Below, in pieces: positions 1 to 10,094 of a stretch of DNA of 64,000 nucleotides. Under the pieces are notes generated by a model. The model saw only the letters and a program-made list of their open reading frames with translations. It did not search any database and was not told the DNA's origin. This DNA comes from Vombatus ursinus (taxonomy: Eukaryota; Chordata; Mammalia; Diprotodontia; Vombatidae). Positions within the stretch are counted from its first letter, which is position 1. Every line of letters starts with the position of its first letter. Where the stretch lies: contig NW_020954590.1 in NCBI RefSeq assembly GCF_900497805.2, forward strand, positions 87,942,916 through 88,006,915, read 5' to 3'. The position numbers and the translations under genes are program-made.

Positions 1-483
1 TTTCTTATTGGTAAGCATGGTCTATCCCATTTTCAATGGGAACACCATCCCAAATGACTAGAAATGCATCTTCAACCTGTTGATAACTTTACAGAAAGGG
101 ATTCCCTTTCTTGGCAATCTGAGAAGCCATCCAATCCAAGATGACCTCTTCCAGTCTACTCATGATAAAAACTACCCTTGCAGGTCACTTAAAAAAAATC
201 CAAGGTAGGAGTTGCCAAGACCAGTTAACAATGTACTCTAAGATCCATCTAATACTTCTGCTGTCTGTAGAACTTGGGTCATGAAACAAGGGCAGACTCA
301 GGGCCACTGAGGAAGCTTCCACAGACACCTGCACAGGGCAAGCCAAGTGACCACCTACTCAATGTTTTCACTCAGCTCTTGCATAGACCCTATCAGGTTA
401 CAGAGAATGAGATAGGGAATTAATGTTATTTCCACTGTCCCATTCTTCTTCCCAGACTAGCTCATACTTAGAGCGTCATCCTC

Positions 484-650
484 ATATAAGAAACAGGTGT
501 GATTATCCCCATTTTGAAAAGGGGAAACTGAAACTCTGGGAAGTTGTGATTTATCCATAGTCTGTCAGCTGGTAAATCTCTGAGGTAGGATTTGAGCCTA
601 GATCTTACTGATTCCAGGTTCGATGTGCTCTGTCCACTAGGTAATGCTAG
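484..650 (-). repeat. MIR-type SINE fragment
   Basis: Read on the minus strand this has the MIR order: promoter region, conserved core, then 'cctcagtttcc'-like end. On the plus strand it shows as 'ccccattttgaaaag', 'gggaaactgaaactc' and a tRNA-like 'tgagcctagatctt'. It is old and diverged. Confidence 0.6.
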
Positions 651-655
651 CTCTC

Positions 656-1370
656 TGAGAAAGGCCTGCCTGAGAGAACAGGAAAGGTTCACAAGGTGTT
701 TTCATGACAGTAGCTATTGCTGACCTTGTGGCCATGGATTGATCTTTCTGAGCCCTTTGGTGTACTCTATCTAAGACCTCAGCTAGTTTCCCATACAGGT
801 AGTACAGCAGACTTTCCCTCAAGTAGCTTGTACACAAATAAGATTAGCAGATACACTACAAAGGGAGCATTACAGACCCAAGCAAAGACAACTCAGATAA
901 ACAGGTTCCCTATAGCTATATGACTGCTGTGGTGAGGTCTCACCTGACTTTTTGTGTTCTCCCACCTGTCAATACATCCAATTTTTAATAGTCACAGTAT
1001 AAGTAGCAGGTAAGGGAATATTAGCCCAGACCCCGGGCTCTCTCTCCCTTTATGTGCTGCTGCCTTCAGGAAGCCTTAGGGCAGAAAAGAAATTGGAAAC
1101 TTTATTATGGTTATTGGAGTAGACTTTGCCTTCTTGCTCTTATAATTCAACTGTCCTGCCTCCATGGTTGTGTCAGTGCCATGGTCAATCAGTCCTTTGC
1201 CCATATCCTTATGGGACTCATCTGACACTATCTGCTGCTAGAGAAGTGGGATTTCTTCCACCAATACTGTCATTCAGTTTTTAGTTAGAACAATATCTTC
1301 AAAAAAATGAAACAAAATGAAACAACAACAAAAAAAGAACAATATCTTCCTTTAAGAAATCACAAGATCA
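656..1370. other. No recognisable feature
   Basis: About 700 bp of AT-rich sequence with no repeat I can name and no credible reading frame. An A-rich stretch at 1302-1343 is simple sequence. Confidence 0.4.
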
Positions 1371-1541
1371 CAAACTCTCCATGTTGGAAGGAGCCTCAGA
1401 ATCTATTTATATGAATCCATGCTTGAATAAGAGTCTCTTCTACCACACCCTTGTTAAACAGACATTGAACCTGTGCTTGGATACTTCCAGTGAGGGAGGT
1501 ACCCACTACAGCAGCCCAGTCTACTTTCAAATAGTTTAACT

Positions 1542-1716
1542 AACCTGGGGCCTTGAGGCCACGTGTGACCTTCCAGATCCTTAAGTATGGCCATTTGACC
1601 GAATCCAAATTTTACAAAATAGATTTGTTCTGTAAAATTTGGATTCAGTCAAAAGGCTGCACTTAAGGATCTAGAAGGCCACATGTGGCCTCAAGGCTGC
1701 AGGTTCCCCACTCCTG
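1542..1716. mobile_element. hAT-type miniature inverted-repeat element, family 1
   Basis: Largely palindromic, with arms meeting near 1620-1635 around 'aatagatttgttctgtaaaa'. The right end 'ccccactcctg' resembles the hAT terminus; the left terminus is worn. It is flanked by 8-bp near-identical duplications, gtttaact (1534-1541) and gcttaact (1717-1724), the length expected of hAT. It sits inside the L3 copy. Other copies lie at 19685-19851 and, in part, 10020-10085. Confidence 0.75.
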
Positions 1717-1914
1717 GCTTAACTCCTTAGGAATCTTCCTTTACATCCAGATTACATTTAACTCTCTGTAATTTTTGCTCATTGTTCCATGTTCTGCCCT
1801 TTATGGCTAAGCAAGACAGATAAAATCACTCTTATGCATTGTAACCTTCAAATACTTGATAGCTTTCACAACCTCCAAAGTCTTCTCCAGGCTATCTCCA
1901 ATTTCTTCAACTGA

Positions 1915-2170
1915 GGGCAGCTAGGTGGCACAATGGATAATGTGTCAGGCCTAGAGTCAGGAAGGCTCATCTTCCTGAGTTCAAATCTAGCCTCAGATGC
2001 TTATTAGCTGTGTGACCCTGGGCAAGTCACTTAACCCTGTTTGCCTCAGTTTCCTCATCTGTAAAATGAGTTAGAGAAGGAAATGGAAAGCTACTGCAGT
2101 ATCTTTGTCAAGAAAACCCCAAATAGGGTCACAAAAAGTCGGACATGATTGAAACTACTGAATAACAACA
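1915..2170 (+). mobile_element. Marsupial tRNA-headed SINE, long type with 'aacaacaac' tail
   Basis: It starts 'gggcagctaggtggcacaat', carries B-box-like 'gagttcaaatct' and a CORE/MIR-like middle, and ends with the long 3' module 'ggtcacaaaaagtcgg...aataacaaca'. Target-site duplications ttcttcaactga and ttcttcaactaa flank it inside the L3 copy. Confidence 0.85.
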
Positions 2171-2359
2171 TATTCTTCAACTAATCCTTGTATGACATGA
2201 TTTGGGAGCCTTTCACCATCTTGATTACCTTTATCTGAATGGGGCATTGTCCTTTCTATAATGTGGTGCCAGAATTGAACACAACATTTCAGATGTACTC
2301 TGATCAGAGCAGAATAGAACAGAGTTATTGTTTCTTTCTTTTCCGACACTAAGCCTATT

Positions 2360-2531
2360 TTTTTTCCAGTTTTTTGTTTCTTTTTTTTTTTTTTTGGCTA
2401 GGCAATGGGGTTAAGTGATTTGCCCAGGGTCACACAGCTAGTGAGTGTTATGTGTCTGAGGCCGGATTTGAACTCAGGTCCTCCTGAATCCAGGGCTGGT
2501 GCTCTATCTACTGCGCTACCTCGCTGCTTCA
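2360..2531 (-). mobile_element. Marsupial tRNA-headed SINE, short type
   Basis: Minus-strand SINE with a T-run (its A tail) at 2376-2395 and head near 2520. Perfect 14-bp target-site duplications 'acactaagcctatt' lie at 2346-2359 and 2532-2545, so this is a comparatively young insertion into the L3 copy. Short open frames on both strands here come from the SINE. Confidence 0.88.
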
Positions 2532-3003
2532 ACACTAAGCCTATTGAGCCACTGCTAAGTACTACTCTCTGTTCTCCCCCACCTTGACTTGTAAAGTTGT
2601 CTTTTGAAACCAAGTATAAAACTTTACATGACCGATGTTAAATTTAGTTTTATTAAATTTGGTACAGTGATGTCACCCAACATGATAGGCCTTTCTCCCA
2701 CCTTTTTGCCATCAGTAGTATGATAAGCATGCCATCTATGGTTTTATCCAAAGAACTGATTAAAATGTTAAACAACATGGGGAAGATGGAAGATCCTTGG
2801 GGGGCTCCATTAGAGTCATCTTGTCAAGTAAATATTGGACCATTATTTTTTGAATTTTGTCAATTAACCAGTTCCAAATCCATCTGACCGAACATCTAGC
2901 TAGCCCACATTTCTCTATTTCATCCATAAAGATAATATTTATAAAATGTTTGGCTAAAATATGGACAAATCATGTCTACAGCATTCCTTTATTAACAGTA
3001 TGA

Positions 3004-3258
3004 GGGCAGCTAGGTGGCACAGTGGATAGAGTGCCAGGCCTGAAGTCAGGAAGACTCGCCTTCCTCAGTTAAAATTTGGCTTCAGACACTTACTAGTTAT
3101 GTTACCCTGGGCAAGTCACTTGACCCTGTTTGCCTTAGTTTCTTCATCTGTAAAATGAACTGGAAAAGAAATGGCAAACCACTCTAGTATCTTTGCCAAG
3201 AAAACCCCAAATGGAGTAATGAAGAATTGGACACAACTGAAACAACTGAACAAAACAA
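3004..3258 (+). mobile_element. Marsupial tRNA-headed SINE, long type
   Basis: Full-length: head 'gggcagctaggtggcacagt', middle 'tgggcaagtcacttgaccc', 3' module 'aaaccccaaatggagtaatg' and tail 'ctgaacaaaacaaa'. It is inserted in the L3 copy, whose RT/endonuclease side resumes downstream. Confidence 0.85.
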
Positions 3259-4203
3259 ATCAACCAGTCTAGTAGCAACCTTTTCAAAAAACAGAAATGA
3301 GATTTGCTTATGATATTTGTTTTTGATAAAGTCATGTCATCACTGCTTCCTTTTCTAGATATTCACAAGTCATCCCTTTAATGATACATTCTAAAAATTT
3401 TCTAAGAATCAAAATCAAACGAGTTGGCCTATAAAGTTTTGTTTGAAGATACAACCCTCTTCACTTGTTTGAAAATGAGGAAAATATTTGCTCTTTTCTA
3501 TTCCAGCAGCACCTTTTTCATTCTCCACAGTCTTTCAGAGATCATTAACAGTGACTCAGTAATCTCCTACAACCATTTTTTCAATATCCTGACATACATT
3601 AGGTCTTCTTGACCTACTGGCTTGCATTTCCCTGATCAAGGGAAGCTAAATGGCTTATTATCTCCCTACTTATGTTGAGTTTTAACTCTCTATTAACCAT
3701 TTTCATTCAACAAAATAAGAAATGAGTAGTTTCGTCTTCACTCAGTTATCCATTTTCATCATCCCATAGATCTCAAGTGGTGGTTCTATATAGAAATTTG
3801 TATATATTCTTTGAGCATCCTTTGCCCTCACTATAGCTAACACCCACCTCTTGCCAATCTTAGCTCATTCTGATCTTTATCACTCCTGAAGTTATTCTTA
3901 TAAAACTTTGCCATATCTTTATATTCACCTTCTGTTATCTTCTCTTGCTTTCATCTTCTATAGGTGTCTTTTAGAAATCTAAATGCATGTGAGTCCCTTG
4001 TGCTTTGATATCAGTTCCCACAGATAATTTCCATATTTTCCTTCTCTTCAGAAAAGTTTCTCTTTGTGCCTTCAGAATATCATTCTTGAGATCATTTAGA
4101 TGAGAACCAAATTGTCCTTTCTCTGAATCTTTTCAAATCTGCTTTCTAAAAATGTAAGATGCTTTCAAACCATTCTTAGCTTTGTTTTCCTCCTTCATGA
4201 ATT

Positions 4204-4290
4204 CTAAGATCAAATGAGATAATATTTGTAAAGCCCTTAGCCCAGTTCCTGGCACATAGTAGGTGCTATATAAATGCTTACTATCAAATA
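4204..4290 (+). repeat. MIR/SINE 3' tail fragment
   Basis: Only the tail is present: 'atgagataatatttgtaaag' then 'cctggcacatagtaggtgc'. It has no recognisable head, and L3-like sequence continues on both sides. Confidence 0.6.
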
Positions 4291-4444
4291 AGATGTAGTA
4301 ATCACTTCCCTCCAAGGGTCCCATTAATTTACCTTAGCAACTAGTTATTCCTTACAGATGACAATCAGTTCCAGAATAACCATACCTGCTATTGGCTTCT
4401 CCAATTGTGAAGGACAGAATCATCAATAACCGCCTTGATTTGTA

Positions 4445-4445
<1 letters not shown>

Positions 4446-4486
<41 letters not shown>

Positions 4487-4490
4487 CACA
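4446..4490. repeat. (CA)n microsatellite
   Basis: About 22 CA units with one interruption (acg near 4480). Likely polymorphic. Confidence 0.97.
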
Positions 4491-4769
4491 GACTGAGAGC
4501 TCTAGCAGGTGTCTGGATAATTAAAGTCTCTTATCAGTATCATATCATGTCACTGTGCTATGATAACACTCTGTTCCCTTACTCCTCATCTATGTGTTTC
4601 TTTTGTCTTTATGTCTTTCTATGTCTGTAAAATACTCTGATGACAATATCACTTCTGTTTCCATTTCTATTTATCAAAATATTTCTCCCCTCTAATAATA
4701 TTAACACTAATAGCTGTCATTAGCATACCAGGCATAGTATGGTGCTTAATAAATATTTGATTGATTCTC

Positions 4770-5520
4770 TTTAATGAATAGTGATCAGAAGTTTAACTTG
4801 AACCTGAAAACCATATCCCCTAGATTAGCAATTTTTAAGGGAGCACATGGATATAATTCCAGCAGTCAAGCTTCTGGCCCCAACCTCCTCCACCCCTCCT
4901 GGAAGGAATTAAAGTCCCCCTTGGAGAAGAAATGGGAGAGAAAAGTTTAGAGATATTTATTCTGCCTCCCTTTGAGGCACAAATGACTCTTTCATGCTAC
5001 ATGTGGTGGACAGCCTTGCTATATATATATAAACAATTTTCTTCCTCTTTCTTTCATGTTCAAAGTCCTTTTGATTAGATTTAGAACATTCCAGGCAAAT
5101 GCTTTTTTTTCTCTCTTTTCTTTTACCAGTCCTTTAACTGTCCATCCTTTCAGAAGCCTATTGTTCAATGAGTAGCCTGGACAAAAAGACATGGAACAAA
5201 GAAATAACAGTAGCCAAAAAAATAACCTTTGTAAAAGCATCATTTTATAGCTTAGTCTGTGCATCTGACTTTCCTTCCAGGATGCTGATCATATAAAAGA
5301 GCATATTAATATACCATATTGCCAGGGTTAATGAATTTTCATAAACATCAACTGCCAGTTATGCCTTACCTTTGGCAGAAAAAGGTCCATTTTGTACTTC
5401 TTTTTTGATTTATACTTTTGAACTTTCTTTTTACGCTTTTACTTATGGGTCCATAAGGACAAAGAAATTAAAAAATATATTGGTGTCAGTGTCTCTATAT
5501 TACCCCAAATATAAAAAACA
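4770..5520. other. No recognisable feature
   Basis: A short L2/MIR-like end at about 4700-4765 ('ggtgcttaataaatattt') precedes roughly 750 bp of AT-rich sequence in which I see no repeat or gene. A minus-strand frame at 5019-5264 is hydrophobic but lies in AT-rich DNA and is not supported. Confidence 0.4.
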
Positions 5521-5524
5521 GACT

Positions 5525-5875
5525 CCTATGTTTGGCATTTAAAGCCCTTCACAATCTAGCTCCAACCTATTTTTGCAGACTAATTTCCCGTTATTCCCTC
5601 TTATGTACTCTGTGTTCCAATCAAACTGACCTGCTGCATGCTCCCACTACATAATAGTCCAGTCTTCACTTACATGGCTTTGTACGAGCTGTCCCTCATG
5701 CCTGGAATGCTCTCCTCCTATACTTCTGCCTCTCAGAATCTTTAGTTTATTGTTTTTGTTTTTTTAAAGGCTCTGCTAAACTGCCATTTCCTATACAATT
5801 GTGACTCCCTCAATAATTAGTTCTCTCCACCCTAAATTACTTCAGCCTTCATTTTGATTTACTTTGCACATGTAA
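5525..5875 (+). mobile_element. L2 LINE 3' fragment
   Basis: Matches the C-terminal coding end and 3' UTR of L2: 'gcatttaaagcccttcacaa', then 'atgcctggaatgctctcctc', then 'ctaaattacttcagcc'. Diverged, with a T-rich insertion near 5750-5768. Confidence 0.65.
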
Positions 5876-5879
5876 CACC

Positions 5880-6400
5880 AGTGGGTGGTTCTAGATCAGT
5901 GGGGAAGGTACTCTATAAACTCTCTCTTCCTACTGGTAAGGGCAGAACAGAATCTCATCAAGATTACAGCTATCTCCACCTTGCTCCCCTTTGGTTCTCA
6001 CTTTGGAGGCTGGTGATTTTATTAGCTACATCTTGTTGCAATAGCTAGTTTATTTTTAGCCTAAGGGCAATAAAATGGCCCTCAGCTCCTGAACTCCATT
6101 ATTTTCTGTTTTAGGGAATTTGTATCAAATGAAAAATTATTAGTACAATCTTGATAGCTCAGAGCCCCCAACAGGAAGAATTCCTAATATTTGGATAGAG
6201 GTTTGACTCTGCCTTAATTTAAATTTTTGTGTATCACTAGCCCACCTCTTGTCTCTATATTTGAAGCAAATTAGAATAAAGGAAAGAATAAAAGAAGAAA
6301 GCAGAGTACATTGCAATGTCTCTTCCTGAATAGGTACGGGACAGGAGAAGGTAATTGGGTAAAGAGTAGGCATTTTTTGAGACTTCTGTTAGTCCAAAGC
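5880..6400. other. No recognisable feature
   Basis: About 500 bp without a nameable repeat. Overlapping minus-strand frames (6140-6467) run into the SINE at 6408 and are not convincing. Confidence 0.35.
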
Positions 6401-6407
6401 CCTTAAA

Positions 6408-6660
6408 GCAACTAGTTGGTGAAATGGACAGAGTGTTGGGTCTGGAGTCAGGAAGACTTAAATTCAAACCTGCCTTGGATACTTACTAGCTGTGTGACCG
6501 TAGGCAAGTCACTCAACCTCCGTTTGTCTCTGTTTCCTCATCTGTAAAAGAGAGCTAAAACTAGTACCTATCTCCCAGGGTTGTTGTGATGATAAAATAA
6601 GATAATAATTGTAAGGTGTCTGCCATGTAGTAGGCATTATGCAAATCTAGTTATTATGAT
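6408..6660 (+). mobile_element. Marsupial CORE-SINE with MIR/L2-like tail
   Basis: A worn tRNA-like head ('agcaactagttggtgaaatg') is followed by 'agctgtgtgaccgtaggcaa', 'tttcctcatctgtaaaag', then 'cagggttgttgtgatgat' and 'agtaggcattatgcaaat'. The 3' module differs from that of the long-type SINEs here. A perfect 16-bp inverted repeat overlaps its head and its downstream flank (see findings). Confidence 0.75.
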
Positions 6661-6816
6661 TATTATTGAAAAAGTGAATATAACTAGTTGCTTTAAGTCC
6701 AAGTCTTCTGGCTACAGATGCATACAGGGGCCTAAATGGCCATTACTTTTTCTATCAAAATTCAGTTCCCCTCTTCAGTTTCTCTTTTTGTTTGTTGCTG
6801 CTAGGCTACCAATTCT

Positions 6817-6972
6817 CTCTTTTTTTTTTTTAAATATGAGACAACTGAGGTTAAGTGACTCGCCCAGAGTTACACAGCTAGTGAGTGTTACATGTCTGAG
6901 GTCAGATTTGAACTCGGGTTCTCCTGACTCCAGGGCTAGTGCTCTATCCACTGCACCACCTAGCTGCCACTG
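6817..6972 (-). mobile_element. Marsupial tRNA-headed SINE, short type
   Basis: Minus-strand SINE with a T-run at about 6820-6831. Perfect 13-bp target-site duplications 'ggctaccaattct' lie at 6804-6816 and 6973-6985. The 139-codon plus-strand frame starting at 6656 runs through this SINE and is spurious. Confidence 0.88.
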
Positions 6973-7029
6973 GGCTACCAATTCTTCCCAGCTGGCTTGT
7001 CCTGGGCAGGGTCAGGGAGTCCCCCCACA

Positions 7030-7056
7030 ATTATTGCTGTTGCTGCTGCTGCTGCT
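7030..7056. repeat. (TGC)n trinucleotide repeat
   Basis: Short run of TGC/TGT units giving a leucine run in one frame; no gene context. Confidence 0.8.
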
Positions 7057-7319
7057 TAGCCCTCATAGTCCTTGAAGCTTTTTCTCAATCTGTTCTCTTC
7101 TAGATTTTGTGTGTCTCCTTTAAATTTTCTTTGGCTTGACTTGTCTCTCTTCCAGTTTAAAGATTATGATAGCCCAAATTGCTCTCAAGGCTACTAAGGA
7201 GTTCTTGTCCCTTTTGACTTTAAATCCCAGAATGCCAGTCAGTTCTCAAACCTAGCTAACTATATCTCCATCACCCATATCTATGCATGTGTGTATGTGT
7301 ACAAGTTTTTTCTCCCAGT

Positions 7320-7480
7320 ATAACACAAGTTTCTTGAGGGCAGAGACTCTTTAGTATTCTTTGAATTTGTATTATACTCTTTTTATTCTTGGTTTCTAGC
7401 AGTGTCTGGCCCATAATAAATGCTCAATAAATGCTTGTTGAATGAATGAATAAATGCAATGAATGAATGAATAAATATCC
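7320..7480 (+). mobile_element. L2 LINE 3' end
   Basis: Typical L2 3' UTR end: 'cttgagggcagagactcttt', then 'cccataataaatgctcaata', finishing in (GAAT)n-like repeats at about 7438-7475. Confidence 0.75.
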
Positions 7481-7718
7481 CAAATAAAACTGTTTGCAGT
7501 ATCACTTAACACATTATAATCAAAATCTGACTAGACAAGATGCCACTAGAATTCATTTCTGATTGCCTGTTTTGGTTTCAATGGCTTCTGTTCCTGCCCC
7601 AGTGACCTTGGCTCCAGTCTACATTTCTATGTTCTTTTCGAACCAACTGCCCAGTAATGTGACCTAAGGTAGGTTTTGCCAGTATATCAGATGTTTCTTT
7701 ATATATGGGAGTAAAAGC

Positions 7719-7720
<2 letters not shown>

Positions 7721-7750
<30 letters not shown>
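7721..7750. repeat. (TG)n microsatellite
   Basis: Fifteen uninterrupted TG units. Confidence 0.95.
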
Positions 7751-7754
<4 letters not shown>

Positions 7755-7814
7755 GTATCCAAATATGGAAGTTACTACAGTGAAAAATATTCCTTAATCA
7801 GAATTAAATGAAAA

Positions 7815-7945
7815 CTGAGAGGATTATCGAGTGTCCTAAACCAATCCCTTCATTTTTAGCTGAGAAAAGTAAGGCCACATAGGTAGCAATTATCAAAGCT
7901 GGGATTCAAACCCAGGTCTGTTGACTCCAAATTGAGTGAATTTTT
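7815..7945 (-). repeat. MIR-type SINE fragment
   Basis: Minus-strand MIR core: 'cccttcatttttagctgaga' and 'gggattcaaacccaggtctg'. Confidence 0.6.
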
Positions 7946-7979
7946 TTTTTCATGCAACTCCACTTCTCTGGTATTAACT

Positions 7980-8580
7980 AGATTAAAAAAAAATCTCCTT
8001 AAAGGCAAAAAGACAAATGACAAAAAAACCAAATTGATGCTAGGGAATCATTTTTTTTTAAAAATCTACACATAATTGGGAAATATTTAATGAAATAAAT
8101 AAAAATAATTTAAAAAAACACAACAGTCCTTCACTTCAAAAACAACAACCACAACAAAAACTTACTTTCAAATAGGGAGTGTGGGTCAAGCTAGAAGTAA
8201 TGAAATTTCACAGATCAGAAGGAAAGGCTTCCAGGGTTTCAGTTAGATGTCCTGTCAGAGGTGAAGTCTGGGCCTCAGGAGCTTAGCATGAAGATGGACA
8301 GGGAACAGTATGGAGCCTCTGAATCTCAGAAACCTGATCTATAAAAATCTGTAAAAAAGGATAATAGCATTTTCTGATAGGGTTGCTATAAGGGTCAAAT
8401 GACATAATATATGTGTTCTATAAATGTAAGCTATTATTCTCAACAATAAATAAAGGAACAAATAGCCAAATAAATAGATAAAAATTAAAAATCTATCAAG
8501 ATAGCTTCCCGGGTTTTTCTTGGGGAATGTTCATTCAGTCCTATGCTTTACATCTTCTACATTTACAGTAGTTGTAATGT
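7980..8580. other. AT-rich, largely unassigned
   Basis: A-rich sequence with homopolymer runs at 8050-8150. A decayed LINE tail is possible around 8060-8115 but not demonstrable. A SINE-like tail ('gttgctataagggtcaaatg') lies near 8385-8440. Confidence 0.35.
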
Positions 8581-8588
8581 AATTTTGT

Positions 8589-8829
8589 TTTTCAGTTATT
8601 TTTCAGTCATGTCTGACTCTTCGTGACCCCTATTTGGGACTTTCTTGGCAAAGATACTGGAGTGGTTTGCCATTTCCTTCTCCAGCTCATTTTATAGATG
8701 ACGAAACTGAGGCAAATGGGATTAAGTGACTTGCTCAGGGTCACACAGTAAGTGTCAGAGGCCAGGTTTGAACTTAGACCTTCCTGACTTCAGGCCTGGT
8801 GCTCTATCCATCATGCCACCTATCTTCCC
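8589..8829 (-). mobile_element. Marsupial tRNA-headed SINE, long type
   Basis: Minus-strand copy running from the 3' module ('gtctgactcttcgtgacccc') through 'agggtcacacagtaagtg' to the head at 8800-8829 ('gctctatccatcatgccacc'). Confidence 0.85.
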
Positions 8830-8895
8830 TTTATCTATTGCTGTCTAAAATGAAATATAGCAGTTTAGCCCAGGCCCTACCCAAGAAGAATTTCA

Positions 8896-9119
8896 GCCTG
8901 ATATAGTACAATGAGAAATGAAGTTGGGAATAATTAATTTGAGGCCTCAAAAGGCCTACTCATCAAATTAAGATGAAATTGAGCTAATGTTGCTATACTT
9001 ACTAAGACATGAAAGTGGCCTAACATTTGTCCATTCAATAATTCATTTTAGTGTCTGACACAGCGTTTTGCATCTAGTTGGGTCTCTTTAAATGCTGAAT
9101 GAGCAAATGAACAAACTCT
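8896..9119. repeat. Direct duplication, copy 1
   Basis: About 224 bp beginning 'gcctgatatagtacaatgag' and closely matching 9710-9926 in the same orientation. Starts are 814 bp apart. I estimate roughly 90% identity by eye. I do not recognise it as a named repeat. Confidence 0.9.
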
Positions 9120-9161
9120 TCAGAATTTTCAAATTATCTCAGAGAAACATGCCTGGAATAG

Positions 9162-9376
9162 TAGGGGTTCTTGACTGTTTTTGTGTCAAGGACTCCTTTG
9201 TAAGTCTGGTGAAGCCTATGGAACTCTGCTCAGAATGTTTGTAATTACATAAAATAAAATACATAGGATTACAAAAGAAACCAATTATCCTAAAATTAAT
9301 CTCTTTTTCCCAATTCAAGTTCACATCCCCCCACCCCCAAACCTCTCCACAGCCCCCAGGTTAAGAACCCTTGCTG
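9162..9376. mobile_element. hAT-type miniature element, family 2
   Basis: The ends 'taggggttcttgactg' and 'caggttaagaacccttg' are inverted copies of a CAGGGGTTCTTAACC-type terminus. The interior includes 'aaaataaaatacataggatt'. The same family recurs inverted at 57540-58130. It lies between the two arms of the direct duplication. Confidence 0.65.
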
Positions 9377-9379
9377 TGT

Positions 9380-9709
9380 AGGTTTGCAGTCAGAGATTTA
9401 GGCTTAAACTAAGTTGTTTTTGTTATTACTCGTATCCTGTGTCCATTACCCAGGTCCTTTCCCTGGGTGCTCCTGGGCCTATTGGCTGGGAACTTGCCTG
9501 CCAATGATATCTGCTTTCTCCTTTTCCTGAGCTGATGTCCTTGGACATGACCTCTTGACTTGCCTGAACTGATGATACCTGCCTCCTTTTCTCTGGTTTT
9601 GTAGATTTCTCTGGACCTCTGGGTCACCTGATGTGTGTAACCTGTCAACCCTCCTTCTGTCTAGGCAAACTATTACTCCTGGCTCTTCCTCTAGCCCTGC
9701 CCTGCGACT
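9380..9709. other. No recognisable feature between duplication arms
   Basis: About 330 bp of pyrimidine-rich plus strand with no repeat I can name. The 79-codon minus-strand frame (9409-9648) is lysine/arginine-rich but has no support. Confidence 0.35.
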
Positions 9710-9926
9710 GCCTGATATAGTACAATGGGAAATAAAGTTGGGAATAATTAATTTGAGGCCTCAAAAGGTCTTACTCACCTAATTAAGATGAAATTGAGCT
9801 AATGTTGCTATACTTATCAAGACATGAAAGTGGCCTAACATTTGTCCATTCAATAATTCATTTTAGTGTCTAACACAGTGTTTTGCATCAAGTTGGATCT
9901 CTTTAATGCTGAAATGAACAAACTCT
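9710..9926. repeat. Direct duplication, copy 2
   Basis: Second arm, from 'gcctgatatagtacaatggg' to 'acaaactct'. The match to copy 1 stops sharply on both sides. Confidence 0.9.
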
Positions 9927-10019
9927 AATGAGTGTCTGCTTACAATTGACCTTAGTAACTACTATTACAAATTAAGAAATCATTGAAGAATGTAGCATGA
10001 TTCCCCTTAATTCTTAATT

Positions 10020-10085
10020 CTTCACAAAGTTTGGATTCTGTCAAAGGGCCACACTTGAGGACCTAGAGGGCGACACGTGGCCTTG
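10020..10085. mobile_element. Half copy of hAT miniature family 1
   Basis: Contains 'gtttggattctgtcaaaggg' and 'cttgaggacctagaggg', corresponding to the right half of the element at 19685-19851. The left half is missing. Confidence 0.6.
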
Positions 10086-10094
10086 AGGCAGAAT

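Larger units (their letters stand above)
1370..4680 (-). mobile_element. L3/CR1-clade LINE, long minus-strand copy, broken
   Basis: Collinear with the L3 (CR1 clade) consensus on the minus strand. Plus-strand landmarks in order are the 3' end ('cttccagtgagggag', 'gttctgccctttatgg'), the region after the reverse transcriptase ('gtggtgccagaattgaacac'), the RT region ('gataagcatgccatctatgg', 'gatccttggggggctcc') and the endonuclease region ('gtctggataattaaagtc' near 4510). The protein is a LINE ORF2 with endonuclease and reverse transcriptase, scattered with stops and no longer coding. Inserted into it are a hAT miniature element (1542-1716), SINEs (1915-2170, 2360-2531, 3004-3258), a SINE tail (4204-4290) and a (CA)n tract. 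The 5' limit is uncertain. Confidence 0.7.

Noticed and set aside
4446-4490. Tandem array as a CRISPR-like or regulatory repeat
   Set aside because: Plain dinucleotide microsatellite; there are no spacers, and the genome is mammalian.
6656-7075. 139-codon plus-strand frame
   Set aside because: It runs through a SINE (peptide SDSPRVTQLVS recurs at 2405) and ends in a (TGC)n leucine run.
8896-9926. Direct repeats read as a pair of LTRs
   Set aside because: The arms do not begin and end TG/CA, no target duplication is seen, and the space between holds only a hAT element and unassigned DNA.
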